Source: Gemmobacter caeruleus (GTDB lineage: Bacteria; Pseudomonadota; Alphaproteobacteria; Rhodobacterales; Rhodobacteraceae). Taken from it: a stretch of 64,000 bases of DNA. The first letter of the stretch is position 1, and the number at the start of each line of letters is the position of its first letter. The position numbers and the translations under genes were made by a program. Below are positions 1 to 8,691 of this stretch, in pieces. The notes below the pieces were generated by a model. The model ran no database searches. It had not been told where the DNA came from and saw only the letters and a list, made by a program, of their open reading frames with translations. Location: the NCBI RefSeq assembly GCF_008271655.1, contig NZ_VKKX01000001.1, forward strand, positions 1 through 64,000. Reading direction: 5' to 3'.

Positions 1-87
1 CAATGGCTCTGGACTTACAACAACGACCGCCCGAACATGGGCATCGGCGGCATCACACCCGCACAGAAATTGAAAATGGCCGCGTGA
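1..87 (+). CDS. IS3-family transposase OrfB, C-terminal fragment
   Basis: Only the last 28 residues are visible, ending at a TGA at 85-87. They contain YNNDRPNMGIGG followed by TPAQKL, which is the conserved C-terminal signature of DDE (rve) transposases of the IS3 family: the tyrosine-asparagine-asparagine-aspartate-arginine-proline block follows the catalytic glutamate helix. The catalytic residues lie upstream of the window, so activity cannot be judged. The enzyme would act on the element's own ends. Confidence 0.75.
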   Translation, partial: QWLWTYNNDRPNMGIGGITPAQKLKMAA

Positions 88-128
88 ATTCTACGGATGC
101 ACCCCGTTAAAAATGGGGGGATTACCCA
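1..128 (+). mobile_element. Right end of an IS3-family insertion sequence
   Basis: The window opens inside the element. A transposase tail ends at 87 and is followed by about 40 bases typical of an IS3-type terminus, ending in a C-run/A-run/G-run stretch (ccccgttaaaaatgggggg at 102-120). The exact outer end is uncertain by several bases, between about 120 and 129, because the other end is outside the window and no target duplication can be paired. It sits in the 3' part of a sugar-binding protein gene. Confidence 0.6.
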
Positions 129-219
129 GGCGCCGGTGCAGGGGGTTTACACGCTGGACAGCCCGCTGATCACCGCCGAGAACGCGGCGGAATACTACTT
201 CCCCGACAGCCCCTATTGA
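124..219 (+). pseudogene. Sugar ABC substrate-binding protein, 3' remnant cut by the IS element
   Basis: About 30 codons are open up to a TGA at 217-219, reading VYTLDSPLITAENAAEYY near the end. This resembles the last residues of periplasmic sugar-binding proteins of the Peripla_BP_4 class, where a conserved L-[IV]-T-x-[ED]-N-x-x-[DE]-Y-Y precedes the terminus. The rest of the gene must lie beyond the insertion sequence, outside the window. The frame meets the IS terminus directly, as expected for an insertion near the 3' end. The family assignment rests on a short stretch. Confidence 0.5.
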
Positions 220-236
220 TCCAGCCGATTGATAAC

Positions 237-268
237 GCGAGGCGCGGAAGAAACTTCGCGCGCCTCGC
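237..268 (+). terminator. Stem-loop after the sugar-binding remnant
   Basis: Perfect 10-bp arms gcgaggcgcg (237-246) and cgcgcctcgc (259-268) enclose a 12-base loop, 18 bases after the stop of the remnant. No T-run follows, so it is a weak intrinsic terminator or an mRNA-stabilising hairpin. The rest of the stretch from 220 to 500 shows no gene I can support. Confidence 0.5.
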
Positions 269-500
269 AATTCGAGGGGCATTCGGGGCAGGTCAGAGGC
301 AAATACCAGATGGCGCCGACGGTTCCCGGGGGTGAGGGGCCGCATCTTCGGGTCGGTGTTCCGTCAGAATGGCCCTTCCACGACCCAGTCCCAAACCGGC
401 CCGCGACTGCGCTGTGACGATGACCGCCCGCGCGATCCTGCCTCGCCTCTGGTTGAAGGGGAGTGGCGCGGCAGTCGATCGACATCCGGGCGGGCGGATT

Positions 501-1195
501 TCAATTCTTGACGACCAGCCGCGCCCGTGATCCGGCCCAGATCCGCAGCCCTGCCGCCGTCAGGACAAGAGCGCCGACCATGATGCCGCTCCAGCCGCCA
601 GCGGACCACAGCGGCCCGGCCAGAAACGATCCCAGTGCCCCGCCCATGAAGTTGAACACGACGAAAGCGGTGTTGAGCCTGCTGCGCTCGGTGTCCGACA
701 AGGACACCAGCCGCGTCTGCCCGAGGATCAGGTTCACCATGACCGCGATATCCAGCACGATCACCGCAACAACCAGGCCGATGATCGAGGACTGCGCGAA
801 CCAGGCACCGATCAGCGACAGGGCAAGCAGACCAAGCGCCGCGCCGGTGGCCGGAACAGACCATCCCTTGTCATGCATGATGCCCGCGCGGCGGCTGGCG
901 ATTGCACCGGCAAGACCCGCCAGCCCCATCAGGCCGATCTGGGATGTCGTATAGTGGAACGGATCTGCGCTGAGCAGAAAGGTCAGCGCCGTCCAGAACA
1001 TCGAAAAGACCGCAAAGCTCGCCCCGGTGATCAGCAGCGTGACGAGGGCGGCTGGATGTCGTGCAACCGAGGTGAAGACCGACCCGAGCAGGCGGGCATA
1101 GGGGACCGGCTGTCGCGACGGGAGTTTCGGTATCGTGAGGCCAAGCACGATTGACAGGCCAAAGGCGATGGTGGCGCCCAGAAGATAGACTTGCA
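501..1195 (-). pseudogene. MFS drug/metabolite exporter, 5'-truncated (C-terminal half only)
   Basis: The minus-strand frame ends at 501 and is recognisable as the C-terminal six-helix bundle of a DHA1-type major facilitator. It has a linker, then several hydrophobic helices, with conserved ERSRLNTAFVVFNFMGGALG and a final LWSAGGWSG turn. Homology stops near 1190-1195. Upstream codons (to 1475) are antisense to a LysR remnant and look like noise. A full exporter would be about 390 residues and only about 230 remain, so no transport is expected. The neighbour on the other strand is truncated at the same point. Confidence 0.7.
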
Positions 1196-1199
1196 GCTT

Positions 1200-1403
1200 A
1201 GGGACTATTGTCTGAGCGGTCTTGGCCTCGCCTGCCTTCAGGAAAGCTATTTTCAGGACGGGTTCGCGTCCGGCCAAATCGAGCCGGTGCTGACAGACTG
1301 GTGTGCGTCTTTTACCGGGCATTACCTCTATTATCCCAGCAGGCGACAGCCGACCGCCGCGTTCAGGTTGATCCTTGATGCCCTGCGCGCGGCTGTCGAT
1401 TGA
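1200..1403 (+). pseudogene. LysR-family regulator, 5'-truncated (C-terminal fragment)
   Basis: The last 65 or so residues of a LysR effector-binding domain are present, from about LSGLGLACLQESYF to HYLYYPSRRQPTAAF, ending with TGA at 1401-1403. The pattern G-L-G-x-A-C-L-x-E and Y-Y-P-S-R-R-Q is typical of the C-terminus of LysR proteins that neighbour MFS genes. The DNA-binding domain is missing. The fragment begins where the divergent MFS gene also ends, which implies one deletion across their shared promoter. Confidence 0.7.
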
Positions 1404-1492
1404 GGCTGGCGCGCAGGGGTGATTGCGGCGCTTCGGGGCCGCGCGACCCGTCATCGGGCGATTTGGCACCTTCAAACGGGGTCAGACGACGA

Positions 1493-1510
1493 CCCGGGGT
1501 CAGACCCGGG
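1493..1510 (-). terminator. Possible terminator downstream of the ectoine operon
   Basis: Two self-complementary CCCGGG hexamers at 1493-1498 and 1505-1510 can pair around a 6-base loop, 12 bases past the doeB stop codon. There is no obvious T-run. It lies between the end of the ectoine operon and the LysR remnant. Confidence 0.35.
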
Positions 1511-1521
1511 CCGCCCCCCCC

Positions 1522-2529
1522 TCAGCCGTCGATTTCCTCGGCGATCACGGCGACGCAATCGCCCGGTTTCACCAGACCGGGGAAATGCCGCGCGGTGAAC
1601 AGGCCGGCGCGGCGGCTGCGCAATTCGGTCGGCGGCAGGCCGGTGCGGCCGGTCGGGTAGATCATCGCGACGACCTGGCCCTTTTCCACCCGGTCGCCCA
1701 GATCGGCCAGAAAGCGGATCAGCCCCGCCTCCTCGGCGAAGGTGAAGCAATCGCCGTCGGGCATGTCGAGCCATTGCGTCGGCGCGGCGGTCGCCTCGCC
1801 TTGCAGGATGCCGGCGGCGATCAGCAGATTGCGGCAACCGCGTATCGCGATCTCTGCCGTGCGCGCGCTGGCCGTGCCGCCCCCGCCCAGTTCGGTCGTC
1901 ACAAAGACGCGGCCCATCTCCTCGGCGGCGGTGTCATACATGCCGACGGCGTCGATCTCCAGCATCTGCACGCTGTAGGGGGCGCCAAAGGCCCGCACCA
2001 GGCGAAAGGCCTCGGCCTGCTGGGCCTTGTCGGGCAGGATATGCGCGGCGCAGAACGGCAGGAAATCCAGCGTCTTGCCGCCCGAATGGAAATCCAGCAC
2101 CACATCGGCCATGGGCAGCAGCACGCGCTGGAAATAATCGGCGATCTTTTCGGTCACCGTGCCGTCGGGCCGCCCCGGAAAGCTGCGGTTGAGATTGCCG
2201 CGGTCGATGGGTGAGGTGCGGGTGCCCGCCGCGAAGGCGGGCTGGTTCATCGCCGGCAGGATGATGACCCGGCCCCGGATCTCGTCGGGGCGCAGGCTGC
2301 GGGCCAGATCGAAAAGCGCGATCGGCCCCTCATATTCATCGCCGTGATTGGCGCCGGTCAGCAGGGCCGTGGGGCCCTTGCCGTTCTTCACCACCGTCAC
2401 CGGGATCATGACCGACCCCCAGGCCGCGTCATCGCGGCTGTAGGGCAGGCGCAGAAAGCCGTGCTGCACGCCATCGGCATCGAAATCCACCGTGGCCGAG
2501 ACGGGCGAGGGTCGCAGGGGGCTGGTCAT
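1522..2529 (-). CDS. doeB: N-alpha-acetyl-L-2,4-diaminobutyrate deacetylase DoeB
   Basis: Family knowledge: a zinc-dependent M14/AspA-AstE-like deacetylase that removes acetate from the product of ectoine ring opening and gives L-2,4-diaminobutyrate in the cytoplasm. Seen in the 335-residue protein: metal-site motif GANHGDEYEGP (His62, Glu65) and DFHSGG with His148, which together give the expected His-x2-Glu plus His ligands. The length matches the family. The ATG lies 4 bases after the doeA stop, so the two are translationally coupled. It is the last gene of the minus-strand ectoine operon. Confidence 0.88.
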   Translation of the reverse strand: MTSPLRPSPVSATVDFDADGVQHGFLRLPYSRDDAAWGSVMIPVTVVKNGKGPTALLTGANHGDEYEGPIALFDLARSLRPDEIRGRVIILPAMNQPAFAAGTRTSPIDRGNLNRSFPGRPDGTVTEKIADYFQRVLLPMADVVLDFHSGGKTLDFLPFCAAHILPDKAQQAEAFRLVRAFGAPYSVQMLEIDAVGMYDTAAEEMGRVFVTTELGGGGTASARTAEIAIRGCRNLLIAAGILQGEATAAPTQWLDMPDGDCFTFAEEAGLIRFLADLGDRVEKGQVVAMIYPTGRTGLPPTELRSRRAGLFTARHFPGLVKPGDCVAVIAEEIDG

Positions 2530-2533
2530 CCGT

Positions 2534-3715
2534 TCAGTCCTTCACGAACAGCTTGCGCGGGACGTTGGACAGGCATTCGACCCCGGTCTCGGTGATCAGA
2601 ATGGATTCCGTCAGCTCGAACCCCATATCCTCCAGCCAGAGGCCGGTCATGAAATGAAAGGTCATGCCGGGTTGCAGCACCGTGCGGTCGCCCGGGCGCA
2701 GCGACATGGTGCGCTCGCCCCAATCCGGCGGATAGCTGACCCCGATCGGATAGCCGGTGCGATTGTCCTTGATGATGCCATGCCTGGCCAGCACGTCAAA
2801 GAAACCGCGCGCGATATCCTCGCAGGTATTGCCCGGGCGGGCGGCGGCCAGCCCGGCCTCCATCCCCTCCAGCGTGGCCTGTTCGGCATCGAGAAAGGCC
2901 TGCGTCGGCTTGCCCAGAAACACCGTGCGCGACAGCGGCAGGTGATAGCGGTGATAACAGCCGGCGATTTCAAAGAAGGTGCCCATGCCGGGCTGCATCG
3001 GTTTGTCATCCCAGGTCAGGTGCGGCGCGCTGGCATCGCGCCCCGAGGGCAGCAGCGGCACGATTGCCGGGTAATCGCCGCCGAAATCGGCCTCGCCGCG
3101 AATGCCGGCATCATAGATCTCGGCCACCAGATCGCATTTGCGCATGCCGACCTCGATCTTGTCAAAGATGCGGGCATGCATCTTTTCGACGATGCGCCCG
3201 GCCTTGCGCATATAGTCGATCTCTTGCGCCGACTTGACCGCGCGCTGCCAGTTCACCAGCGCGGTGCTATCGACAAAGCGGGCATTGGGCAGATGGCGCG
3301 TCAGCGCGGCAAAGGCCGCGGCCGAGAAATAGTAATTGTCCATCTCGACGCCGATGCGCAGGCTGCCCCAGCCCCGGTCGGTCAGGATGCCCGAAAGGTA
3401 ATCCATCGGGTGCCGCTCGGTCGATTGCACATAATGGTCGGGGTAGCCGATGATGTTCTCGTCGCGCAGATAGGCGGTCAGTTTCGCGCCATTGGCATCC
3501 TGGCCGCGGCCATACCAGATCGGTTCGCCCGCGGGCGGCACGATCACGCATTGATGCACATAGAACGACCAGCCGTCATAGCCGGTCAGCCAGTTCATGT
3601 TGGACGGGTCGGTGACGATCAGCAGATCGACGCCCTTCGCCTCCATCGCGCGCCGGGTCTTTTCCAGACGGGCCGCGAATTCGGCGCGGGTAAAGCGCAG
3701 TTCAACATCGGGCAT
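2534..3715 (-). CDS. doeA: Ectoine hydrolase DoeA
   Basis: Family knowledge: DoeA, an M24 creatinase/prolidase-fold enzyme, opens the ectoine ring to N-acetyl-diaminobutyrate. Seen: 393 residues with a creatinase-type N-domain (VTDPSNMNWLTGYDGWSFY near residues 35-53) and an M24 fold (MRKAGRIVEKMH, FFEIAGCYHRYHLPLSRTVF, then ELTESILIT near the end). The gene lies between eutC and doeB, as in Rhodobacterales clusters. The gap to eutC is 42 bases, so expression from the long operon is expected. Confidence 0.9.
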   Translation of the reverse strand: MPDVELRFTRAEFAARLEKTRRAMEAKGVDLLIVTDPSNMNWLTGYDGWSFYVHQCVIVPPAGEPIWYGRGQDANGAKLTAYLRDENIIGYPDHYVQSTERHPMDYLSGILTDRGWGSLRIGVEMDNYYFSAAAFAALTRHLPNARFVDSTALVNWQRAVKSAQEIDYMRKAGRIVEKMHARIFDKIEVGMRKCDLVAEIYDAGIRGEADFGGDYPAIVPLLPSGRDASAPHLTWDDKPMQPGMGTFFEIAGCYHRYHLPLSRTVFLGKPTQAFLDAEQATLEGMEAGLAAARPGNTCEDIARGFFDVLARHGIIKDNRTGYPIGVSYPPDWGERTMSLRPGDRTVLQPGMTFHFMTGLWLEDMGFELTESILITETGVECLSNVPRKLFVKD

Positions 3716-3757
3716 GGGTCGGTCCTCCTTCGGGCGCTGCGGCCCGGATGTTTGTTC

Positions 3758-4741
3758 CTAGACGGTAAAGCGCCGGCCGGCGCCGGCGGCGCGGGCGCGG
3801 CTGACGGCCAGCGCGGCAATCGCGGTATCCTGAATGCCGGTGCCGGTCAGATCGGCCAGCGTGATCTGGCTGGCCGCAACCCGGCCCGGGGCCAGCCCGG
3901 CGACGATCTGACCCAGCTCGGCAAAGGGCTGGTCCGGCGCGACGGTGCCGGCGGCAATGGCATGGTGCAATTCGCCCAGCACCCGGGTCTGTGACAGCCG
4001 GTCGGCGACATAGGTCGCACGCGCGAGCAGGGCAGGGGCGATTTCGTTCTTGTGTTCGGCATCGGAACCCATGGCGGTGATGTGCTGGCCCGGGGCCGCC
4101 GCGTGCAGGATGGGCGCGGTGGCCGGGGTCGTGGTCACGATGATATCGGCGTCTCCGGTCGCCTCGTCCACTGTTGCGCAGGGCCGGGCAGTCAGCCCGC
4201 GCGCCGCCAGCCGGTCGCAAAGCGCCGCCGCCCGGGCCGGATCGCGCGCCCAGATGCGCAAGGTCCGCAGGGGGCGCACCAGCGACAGCGCCACCGCCTG
4301 CATCTCGGCCTGCATGCCCGCGCCCAGGATGGCGGCGGTGGCGACGTCGGTGCGGCTCAGATATCGCGCGGCGACGGCCCCGGCGGCGGCGGTGCGCACA
4401 TCGGTCAGATAGCCGTTATCCAGCAGCAACGCCTGCACCAGCCCCGTGCGCGCCGACAGCACGACCATCATCCCGTTGGTCGAGGGCAGGCCAAGGGCGG
4501 CATTGCCAAAGAAGCCGGGGCTGATCTTGATCGCGAACTGGTCGATCCCGGGCACATAGGCCGTCTTCACATCGACCTCGCCGCGATGTTCGGGAATGTC
4601 CAGCCGCAGGATCGGCGGCATGGCCACCGGCTCGGTCGCAAGGGCGCGGAAACCCGCCTCGATACAGTCCACCGCCGCCAGATCTAGCGGCACCAGCGCG
4701 CGCAGGTCGGCTTCGGTCAGGATGGTTACCGGGTCTCTCAT
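3758..4741 (-). CDS. eutC: Hydroxyectoine utilisation protein EutC, cyclodeaminase family
   Basis: A member of the ornithine cyclodeaminase/mu-crystallin family. EutA, EutB and EutC are held to convert 5-hydroxyectoine to ectoine before DoeA acts. Seen in 327 residues: a Rossmann motif AAILGAGMQAEMQ near residue 140, preceded by NGYLTDVRTAAAGAVAA, both typical of the family. The ATG at 4739-4741 overlaps the stop of eutB by 4 bases (ATGA), which supports both the start choice and coupling. The individual chemistry of EutC is less certain than its place in the pathway. Confidence 0.85.
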   Translation of the reverse strand: MRDPVTILTEADLRALVPLDLAAVDCIEAGFRALATEPVAMPPILRLDIPEHRGEVDVKTAYVPGIDQFAIKISPGFFGNAALGLPSTNGMMVVLSARTGLVQALLLDNGYLTDVRTAAAGAVAARYLSRTDVATAAILGAGMQAEMQAVALSLVRPLRTLRIWARDPARAAALCDRLAARGLTARPCATVDEATGDADIIVTTTPATAPILHAAAPGQHITAMGSDAEHKNEIAPALLARATYVADRLSQTRVLGELHHAIAAGTVAPDQPFAELGQIVAGLAPGRVAASQITLADLTGTGIQDTAIAALAVSRARAAGAGRRFTV

Positions 4742-5703
4742 GCGGGCTGTCCTTGCAGGATGCGGGCAAAGGTTTCGGGCGCGACATTGGCGCCCGACAG
4801 GATGCAGACCGTGGCCGGACCGGGGCGCAGCCGGCCCGCCAGGATCGCCGCGATACCCACGGCGGCCGCGCCCTCGACCGCGTCGCCGGTCACGGCATGG
4901 ATATGGCGCATCGCGGCGGCGATTTCGGGCTCTGCGACCAGGATCACCTCGTCCAGCAGGGCGCGACACATCGCAAAGGTCACCCGGTTGTCCAGCCCGA
5001 TGCCGCCGCCCAGCGAATCCGCCAGCGTGGGCATCTCCTCCACCGTGACGGGGTGGCCGGCGGCCAGGCTTGCGGCCATCGCGGCGCCGCGCTCCATCGT
5101 CACCCCGATCAGCCGGGTTGCGGGGCTGCGCGCGCGGATCGCGGCGGCCACCCCGGCGGCAAGCCCCCCGCCCGAAAGCGGGATCAGCACCGCGGACGGG
5201 GCCGGGCATTGCGCGAGGATCTCCAGCCCCAGCGTGCCCTGTCCGGCGACGACGGCGGGGTGGTCAAAGGGCGGCACCTCGGTCAGCCCTTCCTCGCGGA
5301 CGGCGCGGGCGACCTCGATCATCGCCTCGTCCTGGCTCTGGCCGGTGATGCGCAGCTCGGCCCCCAGATCGCGCACCGCCTGCACCTTGTTTGCCGGCAC
5401 CAGATGCGACAGGCAGACGACCGCGCGCGCGCCCGCCGCCCGGGCCGCATACGCCAGCGCCCGCCCGTGATTGCCGGTCGAGGCCGTGACCACCCCGCGC
5501 CGGAGCTGATCGGGGGGCAGCGACAGGATGGCATTCGTCGCCCCGCGCAGCTTGAAGGCGCCGGTTTCCTGCCGGTATTCCTGCTTGAGCAGCACCCCCG
5601 GCAGGCGCGGATCGGCCCGCATCGGCGTCAGCCGGACCCGGCCGCGCAGACGCGCCTCGGCCGCGCGGATGTCGTCGGGGGTGACGGGCAGCGGCGCGCT
5701 CAT
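4738..5703 (-). CDS. eutB: Hydroxyectoine utilisation dehydratase EutB (threonine dehydratase-like)
   Basis: A fold-type II PLP enzyme of 321 residues. The PLP lysine is in ETGAFKLRGATNA near residue 50, followed by ASTGNHGRALA and the phosphate-binding loop SGGGLAAG near 168. This matches serine/threonine dehydratases. In hydroxyectoine degradation EutB is thought to remove the hydroxyl group as water. I chose the start at 5701-5703 because its ATG overlaps the eutA TGA; a longer upstream extension of the frame is antisense noise over eutA. Confidence 0.87.
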   Translation of the reverse strand: MSAPLPVTPDDIRAAEARLRGRVRLTPMRADPRLPGVLLKQEYRQETGAFKLRGATNAILSLPPDQLRRGVVTASTGNHGRALAYAARAAGARAVVCLSHLVPANKVQAVRDLGAELRITGQSQDEAMIEVARAVREEGLTEVPPFDHPAVVAGQGTLGLEILAQCPAPSAVLIPLSGGGLAAGVAAAIRARSPATRLIGVTMERGAAMAASLAAGHPVTVEEMPTLADSLGGGIGLDNRVTFAMCRALLDEVILVAEPEIAAAMRHIHAVTGDAVEGAAAVGIAAILAGRLRPGPATVCILSGANVAPETFARILQGQPA

Positions 5704-6464
5704 GCCGGCAGGCCCAGCGTCATCAGATGCCCGGGCGCCAGCGCGCCCTCCAACCCGCAGATTCGCGCCACGTTCCAGGCGGCGGCATAGTTCGACGACA
5801 GCGCCGGCAGCCCGGCCGCCCCCTCGATCCGGTCGATCACCCCCGCCGCGCGCAGCGCCGTGCAAGAGATGAACAGCGCGTCCGAGGCAGGGTCGGCGGC
5901 CTCGGAGGCCAGCGTCACCAGATCGTCGGGGGCGATGCGCGCCATGTCGCGGTCATCGGTCATTTCAAGGCAGGTGAAACGGTCGATCGCAAGGCCCGCC
6001 GCCTCGAACATCGCGGCCATGGGGCGCGAGGTTTCGACCGTATAGGGCGTCAGCACCGAGATGCGCCGCGCGCCCAGCCGTGCCAGCCCGGTCAGCGCGG
6101 CCGAGACCGGCGTGACCACCGGGCAGCCCGGCTTGCCGCGCGCGACCTGCGCCCGCACCGCCGCATCGCCGATACAGACCGAGGCCGAGGTGCAGCCATA
6201 GATGATCGCGTCCAGCGGCTCGTCCGGCAGGATCAGCGCCGCGCCCTCGGCCAGATCGGTTTCCATCGCCCGCAGCGTGGCGGGCGTGACCGGATTGGCA
6301 AAGGGGATGCGGTTCACATAGATGCCGACCCCCGCCGGCGCCAGGATGCGGGCGTAATCCACCTCGGAACTGTGGTCGGTCGCCAGCGCGACCAGCCCCA
6401 CCCGATGCGCCACGGCGCGCGGATCAAGGCGCGGGCGCCGGGCAGAGATGCGGATATCGGTCAT
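5700..6464 (-). CDS. eutA: Hydroxyectoine utilisation protein EutA (Asp/Glu racemase superfamily)
   Basis: The 254-residue protein has the two-cysteine active-site layout of the Asp/Glu racemase and maleate isomerase superfamily: YGCTSASVCIG near residue 88 and LFISCTALRA near 207. EutA is thought to act on hydroxyectoine stereochemistry before EutB. Start and stop overlap ehuD and eutB by 4 bases each, giving a tightly coupled ehuD-eutA-eutB-eutC string. Confidence 0.85.
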   Translation of the reverse strand: MTDIRISARRPRLDPRAVAHRVGLVALATDHSSEVDYARILAPAGVGIYVNRIPFANPVTPATLRAMETDLAEGAALILPDEPLDAIIYGCTSASVCIGDAAVRAQVARGKPGCPVVTPVSAALTGLARLGARRISVLTPYTVETSRPMAAMFEAAGLAIDRFTCLEMTDDRDMARIAPDDLVTLASEAADPASDALFISCTALRAAGVIDRIEGAAGLPALSSNYAAAWNVARICGLEGALAPGHLMTLGLPA

Positions 6465-7120
6465 TTTGCCAACCTTCCGAAACGATGTTCCAGCCAGCGC
6501 AGGATCACCACCGAGACAAGGCTCATCGCCAGAAAGAACATGCCCACCATGGTCATCGGCTCGATATAGCGATAGCTCGAATTGGCGACGGATTTCGCCT
6601 GGTTCATCAGTTCCAGCACCGTGATGGCCGACAGCAGCGGCGTTTCCTTGAACATGGCGATCAGGTAATTCGCCAAGGCCGGGATCATCGGCGGCACGGC
6701 CTGCGGCACGATGACGTGGATCCAGGTCTGGCGCGGGGTCAGGTTGGTGGCGCGCGCGGCCTCCCACTGGTCGCGCGGCACGTTCTCGATGCCGGCGCGA
6801 TAGACCTCGGCGGTATAGGTCGCGTAATGCAGCCCCATGCCGATCACCCCGGCCGCCAGCGGCGGCAGCACGATGCCGATATCGGGCAGGACGTAAAAGA
6901 TGAAGTAAAGCTGCACCAGCAGCGGCGTGCCGCGGATGAATTCGATCACCAGCCCGACCGGCGCCGCGATCAGCCGGTTTTCCGACCGCCGCAGGATGGC
7001 AAAGGCCAGCCCCAGCCCCGCGGCGACCACCGCCGACAGCAGCGTGACCAGCAGCGTCAGCCGCAACCCTTGCAGCAGGGTGGGCATGATCTCGGCGACA
7101 AAGTTCCAGTCCCATTCCAT
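6461..7120 (-). CDS. ehuD: Ectoine/hydroxyectoine ABC transporter permease EhuD
   Basis: A HisM-type inner-membrane permease of 219 residues with about five membrane helices. The coupling (EAA-like) loop reads NVPRDQWEAARATNLTPRQT near residues 114-133, where it would dock the ATPase EhuA. It pairs with EhuC to form the membrane channel of a polar amino-acid-type importer. It lies 1 base from ehuC and overlaps eutA, so it is part of the same transcript. Confidence 0.87.
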   Translation of the reverse strand: MEWDWNFVAEIMPTLLQGLRLTLLVTLLSAVVAAGLGLAFAILRRSENRLIAAPVGLVIEFIRGTPLLVQLYFIFYVLPDIGIVLPPLAAGVIGMGLHYATYTAEVYRAGIENVPRDQWEAARATNLTPRQTWIHVIVPQAVPPMIPALANYLIAMFKETPLLSAITVLELMNQAKSVANSSYRYIEPMTMVGMFFLAMSLVSVVILRWLEHRFGRLAK

Positions 7121-7121
7121 C

Positions 7122-7778
7122 TCAGCGCACCCCGTCCAGCCCGCGCGTCATGCGACGTTCCAGCGACCGCATCCCGGCGGATATGAGCAGCGCCATCGCG
7201 AAATACAGGATCAGGATCATGGCAAAGGGGATCAGCGTGTTTCCGGTCTGGGCCCGCACGATCTGGGCCTGAAACGTCATGTCGGTCAATGAAATCAGCG
7301 ACACGACCGCTGTCGCCTTCAGCAACTCGATCGCGTTGTTGCCAAAGGTCGGCAACATCAGCGGCAGCGCCTGCGGCACGATCACATGGCGCATCCGCTG
7401 CGCCCCGGTGAGGTTGAGCGCCACCGTCGCCTCATACTGGTCGCGGGGCACCGACAGGATGGCGCCGCGCACCACCTCGGCGGCATAGGCCCCGACATTG
7501 AGCCCGAGCGCGAGGATCCCCGCCGCCAGAGGCGACAGGGTGATCCCCATGAAGGGCAAGACGAAATAGGCCCAGAACAGCTGCACATAGATCGAGGTGC
7601 CGCGAAAGAATTCGATATAGAGCGTAGACAGCCAGCGCACCGCCCGCCAGGGCGCGAGCCGGCCCATCCCGGCCAGAAACGCCGCGACAAGCGCAAGGGC
7701 AGAGCCATAGATCGTCAGTTGCGCCGTCACCAGCGCCCCCTGAAGGATCAGATTCAGATAACCGGACCAGTCGGCCAT
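7122..7778 (-). CDS. ehuC: Ectoine/hydroxyectoine ABC transporter permease EhuC
   Basis: The second HisM-type permease, 218 residues and five predicted helices, with the EAA-like loop SVPRDQYEATVALNLTGAQR followed by HVIVPQALP. It is paralogous to EhuD and forms the heterodimeric channel with it. The gap to ehuB is 66 bases. The ATG at 7776-7778 starts just before the first hydrophobic segment, which fits this family. Confidence 0.87.
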   Translation of the reverse strand: MADWSGYLNLILQGALVTAQLTIYGSALALVAAFLAGMGRLAPWRAVRWLSTLYIEFFRGTSIYVQLFWAYFVLPFMGITLSPLAAGILALGLNVGAYAAEVVRGAILSVPRDQYEATVALNLTGAQRMRHVIVPQALPLMLPTFGNNAIELLKATAVVSLISLTDMTFQAQIVRAQTGNTLIPFAMILILYFAMALLISAGMRSLERRMTRGLDGVR

Positions 7779-7844
7779 GACGGTAGGCTTTCCTTGGAAA
7801 AGACGGCCGGGCGGCGCAGCATCGGCACCGCCGCCCGGCAGGGA

Positions 7845-8663
7845 TCATTCACCGCAGAGCTTGGCGCGGCTGGTGGACATGGCGGCGGCGGCGGAAAAGC
7901 CGTAAGGCTCCACGATGGCGGCAAATTCGCCTGAGGCCTTCATCTTGGCCAGTTCCACGTCAAAGGCATCGCGCAGCGCCGTGTCTTCCTTGCGGAAGGC
8001 CGCGCCATCGCAATAGACCGGCGCGCCGACGACCGGGGCCACCATTTCCAGGTTGGGATCGGCGGCCTTGGCCATCAGATCCGAAATCGACAGGACCGGC
8101 AGCGAATAGACGTCGATCCGGCCATCCTGCAACATCTTCAGCCCCGATTGCCCATCGGGCACCACGATCACCCGGTCGCGCGGCACCCCGGCCTCAAGCG
8201 CCAGCTTTTCCTCGGTGCCGCCGCCGGGCGCGCCGATCCGGGCATCGGGATTGGCCGCGATATCGGCATAGGAGGCAAAGCCCTTGGGGTTGCCCTTGGG
8301 CAGCAGGAAAGCCTCGGCGTCGCACAGGACGGGTTCGGAATAGGCAACGGCGGCGCAGCGTTCGGGTTTCATGAACAGGCCGGCGGTGATGGCGTCATGG
8401 CGGCGGGCCTGAAGCCCCGGGATCATCGCGCCATATTCGCTGATCGAGGCGACGACCTCGGGCACGCCCAGGCGCTTGAACACTTCGCGCGCGACATCGG
8501 GGGCCGCGCCCGAAACGGTGCCATCGGCCGCCACGGCGGTAAAGGGCGGTTCGTTCGCAATGGCGATGCGGGCAAAGCCCTGCGCCTTGAGGTCATCCAG
8601 CGTCTCGGCCATGGCGCCCAGCGGGGCGGCCATCAGGGCCAGGGTCAGCAGCGTCTTCTTCAT
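7845..8663 (-). CDS. ehuB: Ectoine/hydroxyectoine-binding periplasmic protein EhuB
   Basis: A family-3 solute-binding protein of 272 residues. Residues 1-20 (MKKTLLTLALMAAPLGAMA) form a Sec signal peptide, then the mature protein starts near ETLDDLKAQG. Two cysteines in PERCAAVAYSEPVLCDAEAF and another pair near PVYC and AKLCGE could form disulfides. The start at 8661-8663 was chosen because the signal peptide follows it; the frame extends upstream over ehuA only as noise. It delivers ligand to EhuCD. Confidence 0.87.
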   Translation of the reverse strand: MKKTLLTLALMAAPLGAMAETLDDLKAQGFARIAIANEPPFTAVAADGTVSGAAPDVAREVFKRLGVPEVVASISEYGAMIPGLQARRHDAITAGLFMKPERCAAVAYSEPVLCDAEAFLLPKGNPKGFASYADIAANPDARIGAPGGGTEEKLALEAGVPRDRVIVVPDGQSGLKMLQDGRIDVYSLPVLSISDLMAKAADPNLEMVAPVVGAPVYCDGAAFRKEDTALRDAFDVELAKMKASGEFAAIVEPYGFSAAAAMSTSRAKLCGE

Positions 8664-8691
8664 GGGGTGGTCCTCTCTGTCGGGGGCGGGA

